Source: Clavelina lepadiformis (lineage: Eukaryota > Chordata > Ascidiacea > Aplousobranchia > Clavelinidae). From it: a stretch of DNA of 64,000 nucleotides. The translations under genes were made by a program, and so were the position numbers. The stretch is taken from contig NC_135247.1 in assembly GCF_947623445.1 (NCBI RefSeq), positions 3,164,501 through 3,228,500 of the forward strand, written 5' to 3'. Under the pieces are notes generated by a model. It did no database searches. It was given only the letters and a program-made list of their open reading frames with translations, and was not told the DNA's origin. Numbering within the stretch: position 1 is the stretch's first letter; every line of letters starts with the position of its first letter. This document shows positions 25,801 through 35,527 of the stretch, in pieces.

Positions 25801-28800
25801 TCAAATATTTTTATCTTAACAAACTGTAAATTCGTGGTTGGCATGAAAATTGACGATATATAACTTCTGGATGAAAAAAAGAACTCTTTGATGGAATATT
25901 GGGTGCGATTAATGTGTAACCTTTCTCAAGTTGTTCTTCCAATTGCCTAATAGCTTCCGTATCTACAGCAATGTTCTTTAAAAGTTGATTTAATGTTCCT
26001 TCATTCTCCTTTATTTGGTGTGTGAGGTCTTTCACTTGAGCTTCTTTCAAAGCCATTTCGCTCCGTGTTTGAGCCTAAACAATACAACAAGGTAAAACCA
26101 AGAAAACACAATAATTTTTCTTGCCAGCAATAACATGAAATTCAGCAACGTTGTTGCAAATTAAATTATAAACATTGGACGTACATATTCTGGGCTGTTT
26201 GGATCCAGTGACTTTAACCTTGCTCTAAGTTCATCGTAGTCCAACTTCAACCTTTGAACTTCTGCACGACCACCGGCAATGGCATTTTCAAAGTTTTCAA
26301 CTTCATCTTTGAGCTTTAACAATATAATAAGTTAAACGGTGCCTTTGGATAAAGTATGTTATGTGGCAAAGTGCAGGTGGCGTGTGTAAATGTCACCTGA
26401 TTCACTCGCTGGATTTTGGCTGCAAGGCGTTGTCGTAGCTTTTGTTTTTCTGCTTCAGTAAGTCGACGCTCAGTGGCAGCCCGTTCAAGTTTATGCAATT
26501 CCTGAGTGGCCTCGACCACTTGCTTTTGAGTCTCTCGCAGTTCGCGTTGAAGCCCGGCCAGCCGTTCAGCCGCTTAATTTTAATAAAAGTGAAAAACGAT
26601 TGTTTGTCTTATAGAATCATATACAGCAATAAAATAAAGTCAATAAAAGATACCAGATACAGGAGAGACACAGCGTTGATACAATAAACTTTTGCGCTGT
26701 GTAGTGGTGTGGGCATTTACTTCATTATAGTGGTATGAATTGGTATCTTTCACACCAACACTAACCTTCATTAAGTTGTCTTTGTTTTTCTTCCAATTGA
26801 CCATCCAGTTGTCTGCGAGTGTCACCATCAACTGCTGTGAACTAAAACAGAATGCAGGTTTAAGTAACTGTTCATTTACTTACATGGCTATGGTAGTAAG
26901 TAAGTAAAATGCCAGAAAAAACAAATGTAATTGAGAGAAAGCTGAATTCATAACCCCCTATATAGAATGGTCAAGTGTTTAGTTAACATGACAGTCAGCG
27001 CACGACAGTTGAGATTCAACTTGAAATACTTTATAAGATAAAATCGTTGTATGCGATTTCAGTTGTAAAACTACACGCAATGAAGGGATAGTCGTAAAAC
27101 TCACCTGTTGTTTTGACCCCGGTGCAGTGCTTTCAACCGCCATTTGGTTCTTCTTGAACCTCGATTTTCCTATATATGGAATGTCCTCTTCTTCATCACT
27201 ATCCATTCTTGGCATCTTTTATCAAACAATACAGAAATTACTATTTCGATGAAAAGAACATAAGCAACAGCAATTAGAGCAAAATTTTATCTCAAATGTC
27301 ACCAAATAAACGAACCAAACTTTTAGAGGAAGATCACATCTTATTTTATGATTTCCTTTTAGAAAAGATAATGCTGCCAACTTACATTGATAGGTTCAAA
27401 TTTTGCATCAAGTTTTATGAACGCCAATTCTTGTTCCAGCTGATACTGCTTTGTCTGTGCACGTTGCAGCTCTTTTGCTTTCTTCTTCAGCTGTAAGTGA
27501 CATAGAAATATTGCTTCAGGTATTTCAACGACATTGTGTTGTAGATTAATGCTCAGTTTATCTTGAAAGGATTCTATTATGCCGTACAAACCATAACATT
27601 TCAACAACAGCATGATGTTGACGTGTTAAATGACTGTAGATCAACACAAATTCTATTATTATTTTTGAAAGGGTTTATTCAGGATAAGTTCTATCTCAAT
27701 AGAACAGGTCAGTTTTATTGTTTTTATTTCTGTTCCATGAAAGTTTGACGTAACTGTTTAACAGAAAGCATAACAGACGTTTTACACTGAAAAGCATGCA
27801 AATGTGGAAACGAATTGAATCTTTGAGATGATAAATTCTGTTACTTTGTCAAGAAGAAAAATCGAAGCTAAAACTCACCAAATCATCTTTGGTGTCGAGT
27901 TGTCTTTCGAGTTCTTCCCGACTCTCCTGTCCTCTTACTTCCTTTTCATGAAGATCTCGCTCACGGGCGGCCAATATCTCAATTTCCTCCACAGACCTAT
28001 TGTGAAGTTCTTGGCTTTGCTGTAGTTGGTTGCTGGTGTTGTGAAGCTCTCTTGTTAATCTGTCTAGTTCCTCTGCATTTCAAAATATTGTGTGAAAATC
28101 GCACGAATCACAATTCATTGTGAACACAAATGAACATCACAACTCACAAGTCACCACACAGACCTTGTGAAAATCTAGCAGTTGCCTCATTACGTTCAGT
28201 GGATGATATGGCCGTACCATCCAGCTGGTTTAACACTCGCAAATGAAATATGATGTACAGGCGATGATGAGGCAATTCACAGAGAGGGTTACCAGCGATA
28301 GTAAGCATGTGAAGATCATGACAACCACGCAGGCGAACTGCGTCGGTGAGCTAAAATTGAAAGCCCATTCCAAATGGAAAGTTTTTATGTTGCTTCACAA
28401 TCATTAAATTATGAAACAAGCACCGTGCAAACATACCTGTTGATGGAACTAACTAGACTAAGAATCACCAGACCGAAAGGGTTATAATTACGTGCTCCTT
28501 TTATTTGGTGGAACTTAAAATCCATAGTAGCAGTGATAGTGGTAGTAATACAAAATGATTCCACGTCAATTCAACCCGCGGACGATTCAACTTATGGCAA
28601 TTAAACCCATGGCTAATAAACCCAGGACGACCCAACCAACATCAACGTAAGTTGAATAGTTTATGGGTTGAATTGTCCTGGGTTCAATCCAATGTTGGTT
28701 GAATTGTCTTGTGTTAACTTGTCCCAGGTTGAATTGACCAACTACCAATACAAACTGACACAATGTATATAAATACATAAATTATATGAAAGTAAAAGCT

Positions 28801-31084
28801 CATTAACTCAACCATCTCTCAGTCAAAGTAACGTGATCGGTTTCAAGAAAATGCATTTACAGCAATATCAATTGTACCAGTTTCCTATAACTTACACTTT
28901 GGTTTACCCAGAGTAGTTTAATGGTCTGCTTCAGCTTGAAATTAATAAACTTTCACTGTATATAATGTATGTATTTTCCAAAGTCACCGAAGTGGTAGCG
29001 AAGTTGGTGAAAATGTTGCACCAACATCTAACGTATGCCCGAATTAGTAAGCATAACAAAACGCTTTCGGCTTACCGATAAAATATTATTGTTTGCCAGT
29101 TTAATGGTCCTCAAAAGTCTAAGCCTTTTAACAAGCCATAACGGTACTTTTTCAATGTAATTTCCTTCCAAGTTCAACGTCTGTAGATTAACCAATTGCT
29201 CCAAGCCTTCGATTTTTCTGAAAAATAATAAGTGATTAACAAGCAAAAACTTTGAATTTATCACACAGAAAAACGACGAAGACTAAACTTACGATATTCT
29301 ATTATTTGATAAATTAAGCTGCTTCAGGTTAGTCAAATGGTCCAATTTCTCGATACGTTTGATGATATTTCCAGTACAGTTTAAAGTTGTAAGATTCTTG
29401 AGACCATCCAGATTTTCAATATACTGAAAAAGAACATATTTGCTTTGTATGACATTACCAAGAACTTACAATATACAGTAGAAACAGCTTATTACGACCA
29501 TGTTAGAATCGGGACATTTTGGTCATAATAACCAATGGCTACAATACCATAAGCCGCTATAACCAAACCTGGATCAACACGATTAGCCACAAACAGGCCA
29601 AAGCCATGTTTTGGTCATTTGTAGATAAGCTGCATGTTTTATGCCAAGAACCTCAATTAACACAAATGTCACAACACAGAAAACAATATTGACTGTATTA
29701 CAGATTGACGTAAACTGTGGAACAAGGAATCAAGTGGAACTGTCAGTAGCAATCAAGCAGGTAGAAAACATGCATGAAGATGGAGCAAAGTAAGTATTTA
29801 TGGGAGACGCCCCTCAAACTAAATGATAGTGTTAAACTGTAATGACCCAGTGTGTGGTTAGAAAAAATTTATTGGAGTTAAGAAAAATTTTTGTTTTTAA
29901 CATTTGAAAGTTCATTTATTGAATGGGTATTTTTGTATGAAAAATTTGGTGCTGTATCAAAAAAGAGGTGATAAAAAGTGACTGGTCTTATTATTTGTGG
30001 TTATATTAAGCGATTTGCAATGTATTTAAACAGCATTGTAAACTATCAAAGCAGTAGAAATTGTTAGTTGCACTTTTCACGACAAATAAAAACGGCCTTA
30101 TACCTTTATTTTCTTTTCACCACTTAAAGTAAAATTCAGAGTTTTAACATGTTCAAACTGGTCTTCTTTTGCTAATCGCTTGATCAAGTCTGGGGTGATG
30201 TAACGAACAAGATTTCGACCTCCACCAGTTTCTGCATACATGAAAATCTCATAAATCACACATGCAATTACATTATTTAAAATTTAGTCCAAACAATTGT
30301 TTGATTTGTCACAACTAATACATAGTTTTTAAAGCCAGCACCATTAAATGGTCAAACATTTCCTTCGCACTATACTGGAAGACAGAAATATTTGTATATA
30401 AGCATGGAAAATTAAACAAAAAGTCACCTGGAAAAATACAGCAAAGTTTGTAGCCAATTTATTTCAAAATACCTGGTGGTAGCTCACGAGAACGTGATAG
30501 ATCTGGTTGGTCTGTGCGAATTGGACTCAAATTTTCCAGACTTCGAGTTGAGTAAGATGGACTTAATGCCCCTCCACGTGTAGGAGACATACTGGAAGAT
30601 CGAGATCTGCATCAAGCATTGTAACATGTGTTAATGTTACACAAACTGCAATTAACACTTTCAGCTTTTTCTACACATGCATGTTACTCAGTGATACTAG
30701 AAAGTTTTAATTGGTGTTTTGAGATTTTGCAAACAAATAATGCATTAAAATTCATATAAAGCAGCATAAATTACTTTAACATCTTTCAGGTTGGTTCAGG
30801 TCAGGTAAAGAAATATATGCCTACAGCAGGTTCAAATATTGGCAGGTTATTATGCCATAATTTTTTCCCATTCATTTTTTCACACGAGCGCATTTCTTTG
30901 CTTGACCTAAAAATACAAACCTCTGTGGCGTGGATGCACGACTACTACGGCGACCAGTATAAGTGGCTGGAGTCCGTGTGGGTGATGGTATTCTTGAACC
31001 AACTGAGAAACGTTTTGTATCGGTTGTCTTAAGGGTTTCATCTCCACTACCACCTCCGATCTTATGAATTGTGTTTCGTTTCAT
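7804..31084 (-). CDS. CNTRL: Centriolin (centrosomal LRR/coiled-coil protein), 42 exons
   Basis: Maternal-centriole subdistal-appendage and midbody scaffold needed for late cytokinesis and microtubule anchoring (known of the family). Exons: 31084-30921, 30606-30473, 30231-30104, 29423-29293, 29217-29076, 28350-28164, 28072-27879, 27490-27386, 27215-27105, 26841-26766, 26572-26397, 26313-26185, 26074-25921, 25734-25511, 25208-25023, 24311-24160, 23845-23692, 18094-17875, 17767-17679, 17117-16986, 16817-16711, 15641-15497, 14571-14434, 14230-14114, 13990-13619, 13305-13058, 12837-12645, 12569-12093, 11897-11754, 11636-11545, 11399-11201, 11096-10950, 10807-10679, 10438-10337, 10272-10084, 9888-9719, 9436-9235, 8980-8817, 8725-8530, 8414-8289, 8206-8111, 7932-7804. 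All phases agree and the total is 2289 aa (human about 2325 from memory). Residues about 1-99 are a Ser/Arg/Pro-rich basic head, about 100-295 are LRRs, and the rest is coiled coil broken by a Tyr/Pro-rich block (about 1166-1289). Matches to recalled human centriolin include YQLEQELAFIKLDAKFEP, PYIGKSRFKKN, CNVQEHHHLEDDV and the C-terminal LDELVSNTSMDS. The start is the first ATG before the basic head (31082-31084). An acceptor-like AG two bases upstream could be a trans-splice site. Confidence 0.95.
14667..14747 (-). CDS. CNTRL: Internal alternative first exon of centriolin (short isoform)
   Basis: This 81-base exon opens with ATG, encodes 27 Ser/Tyr/Thr-rich residues (MSVRSYSNSSEASSYTT...), and ends in a phase-0 GT donor at 14666. 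It joins in frame to the exon at 14571-14434. The upstream coiled-coil exon (15641-15497) also ends in phase 0. Joining that exon directly to 14571-14434 gives a gapless fit to recalled human centriolin (LHRKLEKLEAERADEM against LHGTVMKINQERAEEL), so this exon is not part of the full-length reading. The likely meaning is a second promoter near 14.75-15.4 kb driving a protein of about 1236 aa: the C-terminal coiled coils without the LRRs. A short cassette exon is the alternative. Confidence 0.65.
14748..15496 (-). promoter_or_regulatory. Candidate internal promoter region of the short centriolin form
   Basis: This non-coding gap lies between the alternative first exon and the preceding coiled-coil exon. 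I see no clear TATA box and no repeat. Its role as a promoter is inferred only from the ATG-headed exon just downstream. Confidence 0.3.
17242..17657. mobile_element. hAT-type MITE (TAGGGATGGG...CATCCCTA) in a centriolin intron
   Basis: A 416-bp element begins TAGGGATGGGCCGATACGAA and ends CGTAGCACATCCCTA, giving imperfect terminal inverted repeats. It is flanked by GTAGCAAG (17234-17241) and GTAGCAAC (17658-17665), an 8-bp target duplication with one mismatch. Inside are repeated GAATA/TTCGG words in both orientations. It has no coding capacity. The 8-bp duplication and TIR form point to hAT. Confidence 0.8.
18258..18402 (-). ncRNA. U4: U4 spliceosomal snRNA, copy 1
   Basis: The minus strand reads AGCTTTGCGCAG at the 5' end, then ATGAGGTTTATCCGAG, TTGAAAACTATTCCCAATA, CCCCGCC, an Sm-type site AATTTATGAG, and a 3' stem GGGCTTC-TACG-GAGGTCTT. 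This is the order and spacing of U4 snRNA, which pairs with U6 and carries it into the tri-snRNP. The length of 145 nt equals the usual U4 size. All four copies in the window are identical over the transcript. The Sm site has AUUUAUG rather than AUUUUUG. Confidence 0.95.
18451..18470 (-). promoter_or_regulatory. Proximal sequence element (PSE) of U4 copy 1
   Basis: The minus strand reads TGCGCTTGGTACCACAAATG at -68 to -49 from the U4 start. The same 20 bases sit at exactly the same distance in copies 2 and 4, with no change, and in copy 3, with no change. This spacing is that of the snRNA PSE bound by SNAPc. Confidence 0.8.
18853..18912 (-). repeat. Diverged relic of centriolin exon, unit 1
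   Basis: The plus-strand words CAGTGTTTCGC, TATCG, TTTCAAGT, GACC/AACCAGTTAAGTCGCGATT and GTGTCC follow the same order as in centriolin exon 18094-17875 near its 5' (high-coordinate) end. Similar relics occur at about 20286-20345 and 22150-22210. They are non-functional exon-derived spacer. Confidence 0.75.
18966..19365. mobile_element. hAT-type MITE in U4 repeat unit 1
   Basis: A 400-bp element begins CAGGGATGTAAAACTC and ends GAGTTTGACAGGCATG, an imperfect 16-bp TIR. It is flanked by identical 8-bp copies of CTTTAGAG (18958-18965 and 19366-19373). The third unit has the unoccupied site near 22240-22265 (GATCATTCCTTTAGAAC), which confirms the insertion boundaries. There is no coding potential. 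Confidence 0.92.
19474..19530 (-). repeat. Close relic of centriolin exon end, unit 2
   Basis: The plus strand carries GGCTGGTTGGAGTTTTCAAG and TTGACCAGCT as in the true exon, then continues into the same intron sequence (CGAGAGAAAAACCGAAC-like). The matching stretch at about 20909-20965 is its twin in unit 3. The reading frame is broken. It marks the left edge of the tandem duplication. Confidence 0.85.
19691..19835 (-). ncRNA. U4: U4 spliceosomal snRNA, copy 2
   Basis: Identical to copy 1 over all 145 bases, with the same Sm site and 3' stem-loop. It lies 1433 bases from copy 1 in the tandem array and is intact, so it is likely expressed. Confidence 0.95.
19884..19903 (-). promoter_or_regulatory. 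PSE of U4 copy 2
   Basis: Same 20-base element at -68 to -49 as in copy 1. Confidence 0.8.
20399..20800. mobile_element. hAT-type MITE in U4 repeat unit 2 (duplicate of the unit 1 copy)
   Basis: Same element and same CTTTAGAG duplication (20391-20398 and 20801-20808) as in unit 1. It was therefore copied by the tandem duplication, not inserted separately. Confidence 0.92.
21126..21270 (-). ncRNA. U4: U4 spliceosomal snRNA, copy 3
   Basis: Identical 145-base U4 transcript. Upstream sequence beyond the PSE starts to differ from copies 1 and 2. Confidence 0.95.
21319..21338 (-). promoter_or_regulatory. PSE of U4 copy 3
   Basis: Same 20-base element at -68 to -49. Bases just upstream differ from copies 1 and 2, so the element stands out as conserved. 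Confidence 0.8.
21588..22125 (+). other. Insertion in U4 spacer with an exon-like 48-codon reading frame
   Basis: Unit 3 departs from units 1 and 2 here and rejoins them at ACAATTGTTCAAAT near 22128. The segment begins with a tandem duplication of a 24-base word (AATGTATATATGAGAACCAA...). It then reads openly on the plus strand from 21623 to a TAG at 21767-21769 (SPLTLEKLVTSIDRAF, then NLDPNFKLNDLMPP), followed by AT-rich 3' UTR-like sequence with ATTAAA near 22035. It resembles a 3' piece of another gene (retrocopy or captured terminal exon). I do not recognise the protein. Confidence 0.45.
22353..22907. other. Intronic spacer without recognised features
   Basis: Lies between the end of the third repeat unit and the fourth U4 gene, and is unrelated to the repeat unit. 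No coding exon, RNA gene or element ends are seen. Confidence 0.5.
22908..23052 (-). ncRNA. U4: U4 spliceosomal snRNA, copy 4
   Basis: The 145-base transcript is identical to copies 1-3 although its flanks are otherwise unrelated, apart from about 80 bases upstream and roughly 20 bases downstream. This points to an older or separately placed copy whose transcript and promoter are kept by selection or gene conversion. Confidence 0.95.
23101..23120 (-). promoter_or_regulatory. PSE of U4 copy 4
   Basis: Same 20-base element at -68 to -49, retained while nearby bases changed. This is the best single evidence that it is functional. Confidence 0.85.
28562..28746. repeat. Fold-back array of degenerate CAATTCAACC / GGTTGAATTG words
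   Basis: The left part repeats words like CAATTCAACCC, CGATTCAACTT, CAATTAAACCC and CGACCCAACC about every 16 bases. The right part repeats the reverse complement (GGGTTGAATTG, GGTTGAATTGTC, GGTTGAATTGACC). The whole can fold on itself about a centre near 28640. It lies in a centriolin intron. The class is unknown. Confidence 0.6.
29474..29650. mobile_element. Possible pogo/Tigger-type DNA transposon fragment
   Basis: TACAGTAGAAACAGCTTATT followed by ACGACC resembles the CAGTAGAACCTC-type end of pogo/Tigger elements, with a nearby inverted GGTCATAATAACC. No opposite terminus or target duplication was found, so this is a fragment at best. Confidence 0.35.
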
Positions 31085-32471
31085 GGCTTTATATCCAGAG
31101 CAGACAAGAGTTGTAAAAACATGCACTCACACTAGCTACTAATGCATAGTAAAGTCCATTCCTTACTAATGTGAGATCTATAATAAAATTAATCAAATTT
31201 CATTTTTGTGTTTCTTGTTTTTTTTATGAAACAATCACTAACCTAAGTGAATACAAGAAACAACCTGACATAATTTGATATTTTTTGACTCAAATGAAAA
31301 CCAAAACATACTCAGGTCTCTTTTGCTTATGCACTCCCATATCAGTTTCGGGTATTGAAGAATTATAATTATCAGGTCGCAATTTGTTTTCTATTACCTC
31401 ATAACGTTTTACGATTTTGGCCTTCAAGTCGGAGTGTAAAAGTATAAAAGACCCACATACTGACATACTGAATATATAGTTCAAGACAACCAGCTAGCCT
31501 AATTTAGCTCCTCATTAGCTTGTCCATAGCCTATGTAGCTGGGGCAGACACTACAGATCAAACTTGCTGAAATAAAATTCTGTAACAACATGCAATAAAG
31601 AATAGGCTTAAACACAAAGCAAAATATATAAATGCTCTAAGCTATATATATCTTGATTTCGCAAGGCATACTGCTAACTATAGGCTAGGCTACCTGCAAT
31701 ACGCCCTTAATGGACAACAATATGCAGATATTACATTCCAAAACCAAGCCTAAATCTAGCTTTAAATCCTGTAAAGTTGCTAAATTTCTTGCTAAGCCTC
31801 TAATGCTGACATTATGTGATACTTTCGTATGTAAAAGGATGCTACATGCAAAAAAATTGCAAAAATTCTTCCTGAAGTTATGGAATTACGGCGGGTTCAC
31901 ACATTGTACGCTTTAAGACTTATTGACCTCATGTTGATCTTATCCGTTACGTTTAAACGCTTGAAGTAATCGGTTTGTGTATATACAAATCAAATACAAT
32001 AGGGGACTTGTTTGGACTAGTAACAAAGTCTAAATGACATTTCATTCATTCTTTTGAAAAGCACCGCGGTGGATTTCATATTGTTTTTTTGTCACGGTTC
32101 GTTGACAAACACAGTTTAGCCGTTTGTTGTCATGGGGTTGAGAATTTCCCTAAATGGAGGTTGGAAACTCTGATCAAGGTTTTGTTCGGGATTTTTATTT
32201 TGTGCTGCAAACTGCAATATATAAACTATGCTGCAATAAATAAACTTTAAAAGAATATTGGTTTTCAAATTATAGCATAAATTTTAGATCTTGTGAATAA
32301 AGAACTGCTGTTGGTAATAATATTTTTAATACTTTTCTTGTTAAACTTTGACCTCTATTTCAATTATAATAGGGAATTTACCGTTAGCAATTCTCCAAGA
32401 GTTATTTTTATTGGCCGTGGTATCAGATCCTTTCGCTGCGCAGTTTTTTTCAGCGACATATGCATCTAGAG
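31085..32471. other. 5' flank of centriolin, no gene recognised
   Basis: AT-rich non-coding DNA expected to hold the centriolin promoter. A short minus-strand reading frame at 31290-31484 cannot be joined in phase to the first centriolin exon. Otherwise nothing is seen. Confidence 0.4.
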
Positions 32472-32808
32472 CAGGGCTACTCTACTACTTAAAGAATAGA
32501 TCCAGTTCAAAAACTTAAAACTTTTAAGCAGTCATGAACGATCGTAAATTGTACAGTTTTACAACGTTTTAGGTTGAATGCTAGCACTCTGGGTTTAGAA
32601 AAAACGCAAACCGTATCTCTAAGTGGTCTATAGACTCTGGCATACAACCAAATATGTAAAATTGTCGAAAATGCTTCAGAGATACGGAAGAAAGCGCTAT
32701 GTTTTTGGATAAAAAAATTTGTGTAGAATACTGAGACACTGACGAAATCCGGCTTCAACCTTCCAACTGTCCGAATACGGTCCGCGGTCCACTATTTGAG
32801 TAGCCTTG
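32472..32808. mobile_element. hAT-type MITE (CAGGGCTACTC...GAGTAGCCTTG)
   Basis: A 337-bp non-coding element with terminal inverted repeats CAGGGCTACTC and GAGTAGCCTTG. The flanks ATCTAGAG (32464-32471) and ACCTGGAG (32809-32816) match at 6 of 8 positions, as expected for an aged 8-bp hAT target duplication. Confidence 0.75.
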
Positions 32809-33140
32809 ACCTGGAGGTTAGGGTTGGTAAGGTAAGTTATCGTTAAGGCGAATTTTTGAATACTTTAAACAATTTATCTCGGAAAATGTTGACTACAAGT
32901 GTTAACACCATTTCATGACACATAAGTTTTTATAAAATATAATGTTTGTTATTTATTTATTTATTAGCTTTTTGTAACCAATCAAACTTTTACAACAAGA
33001 ACTTAAATGAAAAAGCATTGCAGACCTTTTCGCAGTAATGGTACTTGAACAATAACAATAAAAAGCTTTGGCACGGCATTGTTGCCAGCTCACAATTATT
33101 CATTCCCTGCATGACTTAAATTGCATCACTCATCACATCA

Positions 33141-33166
33141 TTGCATTGCATTGCATTGCATTGCAT
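33141..33166. repeat. (TTGCA)n microsatellite
   Basis: Five perfect tandem copies of TTGCA. Confidence 0.95.
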
Positions 33167-33414
33167 ATTTCTAATTGTCTCAATGTTATTTTATTCTTTT
33201 CGGTTTGCAATACGCTTTCGATGACAAAGCGATGCCCCAAGTCATACTCTTCTTAACTATCAATGGATTTCAATAATTTCTTTCACCTTTCGTGATGCAC
33301 AATCATTGATGTACTTCAAGTTGATGACCTCCTCGTGGTGAATCCTGGAAACTGACGTCTGTCAGGCTAATATCAACAACCTGAGAAAAATTAAACAAGA
33401 AGCTACCTAGCAAA

Positions 33415-35527
33415 ATGCGAACTCAGCCCCAGCAGCCTAATACTGACCCGAAGCATGTGCCCTCCTTAGGGCAGGCAGCTATAACTGCCGAACGGGAAGG
33501 TGTCACGCTGTTACAGCTGAATGTTGAAGGTCTCACAAAAGCCAAAATCAACATCTTGGAACACCTTGTGAGTACCCACAAAGTCACCGCCATCCTTCTA
33601 CAAGAAACTCATGTAATCGATATATCCCGGCTCAAGATTGCCGGATACACCTTGGCTGCCCATACCGAGAGCACAATCCACGGCACAGCAACATTTGTGA
33701 AGCAAACAGCCAAATGGAAGCACATGGCAACATGTGATGCTAACTCCGAAACAGAATGGACGGCTGTAGAGGTGGAAGGCGTTAATGTCATCAATGTCTA
33801 CAAACCGCCTCCTGCCAGGCTACTTAAAAATTCCATCCCCACCTTTAGCAGCCCATGTGTTTATGCTGGCGATTTCAACTGCCACAGTACTACCTGGGGC
33901 TACAGCGCTACAAACCACGATTGCGCAGCACTTGAAGAATGGGCCTCGGCCTCCGATGTCCACCTTTTGTTTGACCCCAAACAGCCAGGCAGTTTCTGCT
34001 CAGGCAGATGGAACACCACCTCTAACCCTGACCTGGCTTTCACAAATCTCAACACTGGCCCTAGACCGAGACGTTTTATTCTGGATAAATTCCCAAGATC
34101 TCAACACAGACCATCACTAATAAAACCAACGAACCCAATAGAACCTTTGAAAACAAAACCAGTCTAAAGATGGAACTTCCGGAAAGCCAACTGGCAACAA
34201 TACACTCGATTGGTCGAGTCTGGATCTAAAAAGCTACCAGACCCCAAATCGACCAACTTGAATGTAGCCTACTCTGCATTCTGCCAATTACTCACTGACG
34301 CTGCAAAGAAGTCCATACCACGTGGCCGTCGGCAACACTACATCCCTACATGGGATGTTGAATGCAATAACCACTATGACGCATTCGTGAGTGCTGAGCA
34401 ACCTAGTGATGCTGCTTCCAAGGCCACAGACCTGCTAAACTGCCTTGATAAAAAATGTAAGAAGCGCTGGGAGGATACTGTAAAGGACATTGATTTCACG
34501 CATTACAGCAGAAAAGCGTGGAAGATCTTTAACCACCTCACTGGACGAAACTCCCAGTCAAAACCATGCCCGATTAAAGCAAATTCCATAGCCGGACAGC
34601 TTTTAGCCAATGGCCGTTTTAGTAATGCAGACAAGAACCATGCACGCCAGGTAAAGCAGGAATGCAGTGCACTATGGAAGGCACCTGGACCAGACGGACA
34701 TCTTTCCACGCCATTCACCATCCAGGAACTCTCCAGAGCTATTATGCAGCTGAAGAGCGGGAAAGCCCAAGGACCGGATAACATCCCCCCCAGAGTTCCT
34801 CAAGCAGTGTGGCCCCAAATGTCAAACATGGCTCAACAACTTTTTTTCATCCTGCTTCCGCCGCATGGCGATGCCGAAGATCTGGCGCAGAGCCAATGTT
34901 ATCGCCTTGCTAAAACCTAACAAACCCGAAGACAATCCCAAAAGCTACCGTACTATCTCTCTACTTTGTGTCCCCTACAAAGTCATGGAGAGGCTCCTGC
35001 TTGACCCTGTCGTTGACCCACAGCTCCCACAACAACAGGCTGGATTCCGACGGGGACGATCAACTGTACAGCAGGTGCTGAAGCTCACCGACAACATCGA
35101 GGACTGCTTCGAGCGAAAACAGAAAGCAGGTGTGGTCCTGGTGGACGTCACGGCTGCCTATGACACCGTGTGGCAGCAAGGCCTAACCCTCAAACTTCTT
35201 CGGATGATCCCTGACCGACACCTAGTGCGTTTCATTACTAACATCTTGTCCAACTGCAGTTTCACTCTCAAGACCAGTGATGGAGAAAGCAGCCGCCTGC
35301 GGCGTCTGAAAAATGGCGTACCCCAGGGCTCTACCTTGTCGCCAATGCTTTTCAACATCTACATCAGCAAGATATCGGCAAGAAACAACCTTCTAAGATG
35401 CCTGGTTGGGTCCTCATGGGGAGCATGCACCTCCACCCTTCGTACTGCAGCGCTTGCGATTGTCCACAGTGCTGCGGAGTACGCTGCTCCAGTTTAAGTT
35501 AACAATACTGTTTAAGTTAACAATACT
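33415..35527 (+). mobile_element. Dead APE-type non-LTR retrotransposon (LINE)
   Basis: From 33415 the sequence encodes an apurinic-type endonuclease: LLQLNVEGLTKAK, ILLQETH, CVYAGDFNCHS, TSNPDLAFTN and SQHRPS (consensus SDHRP). The same frame resumes at 34210 after one in-frame TAA (34165-34167). Near the T-run at about 34840 the frame shifts. From 34865 the reverse transcriptase follows: QAGFRRGRSTVQQ, VDVTAAYDTVWQ (motif A) and NGVPQGSTLSPMLFNIY (motif B). The YxDD catalytic segment is missing, because sequence jumps from the motif B region straight to a thumb-like block (ARNNLLRCLVGSSWGA). The element ends in two 18-base repeats (35492-35509, 35510-35527), as some LINEs do. The 5' end may lie near 33.3 kb. 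It is non-functional. The clade is uncertain (Jockey/I/CR1 group by look). Confidence 0.9.

Noticed and set aside
31290-31484. Minus-strand reading frame upstream of centriolin, as a possible extra N-terminal exon
   Set aside because: It ends with a phase-2 donor, but the first centriolin exon has no acceptor in matching phase and an in-frame stop lies upstream of its ATG. It may be a 5' UTR exon or chance.
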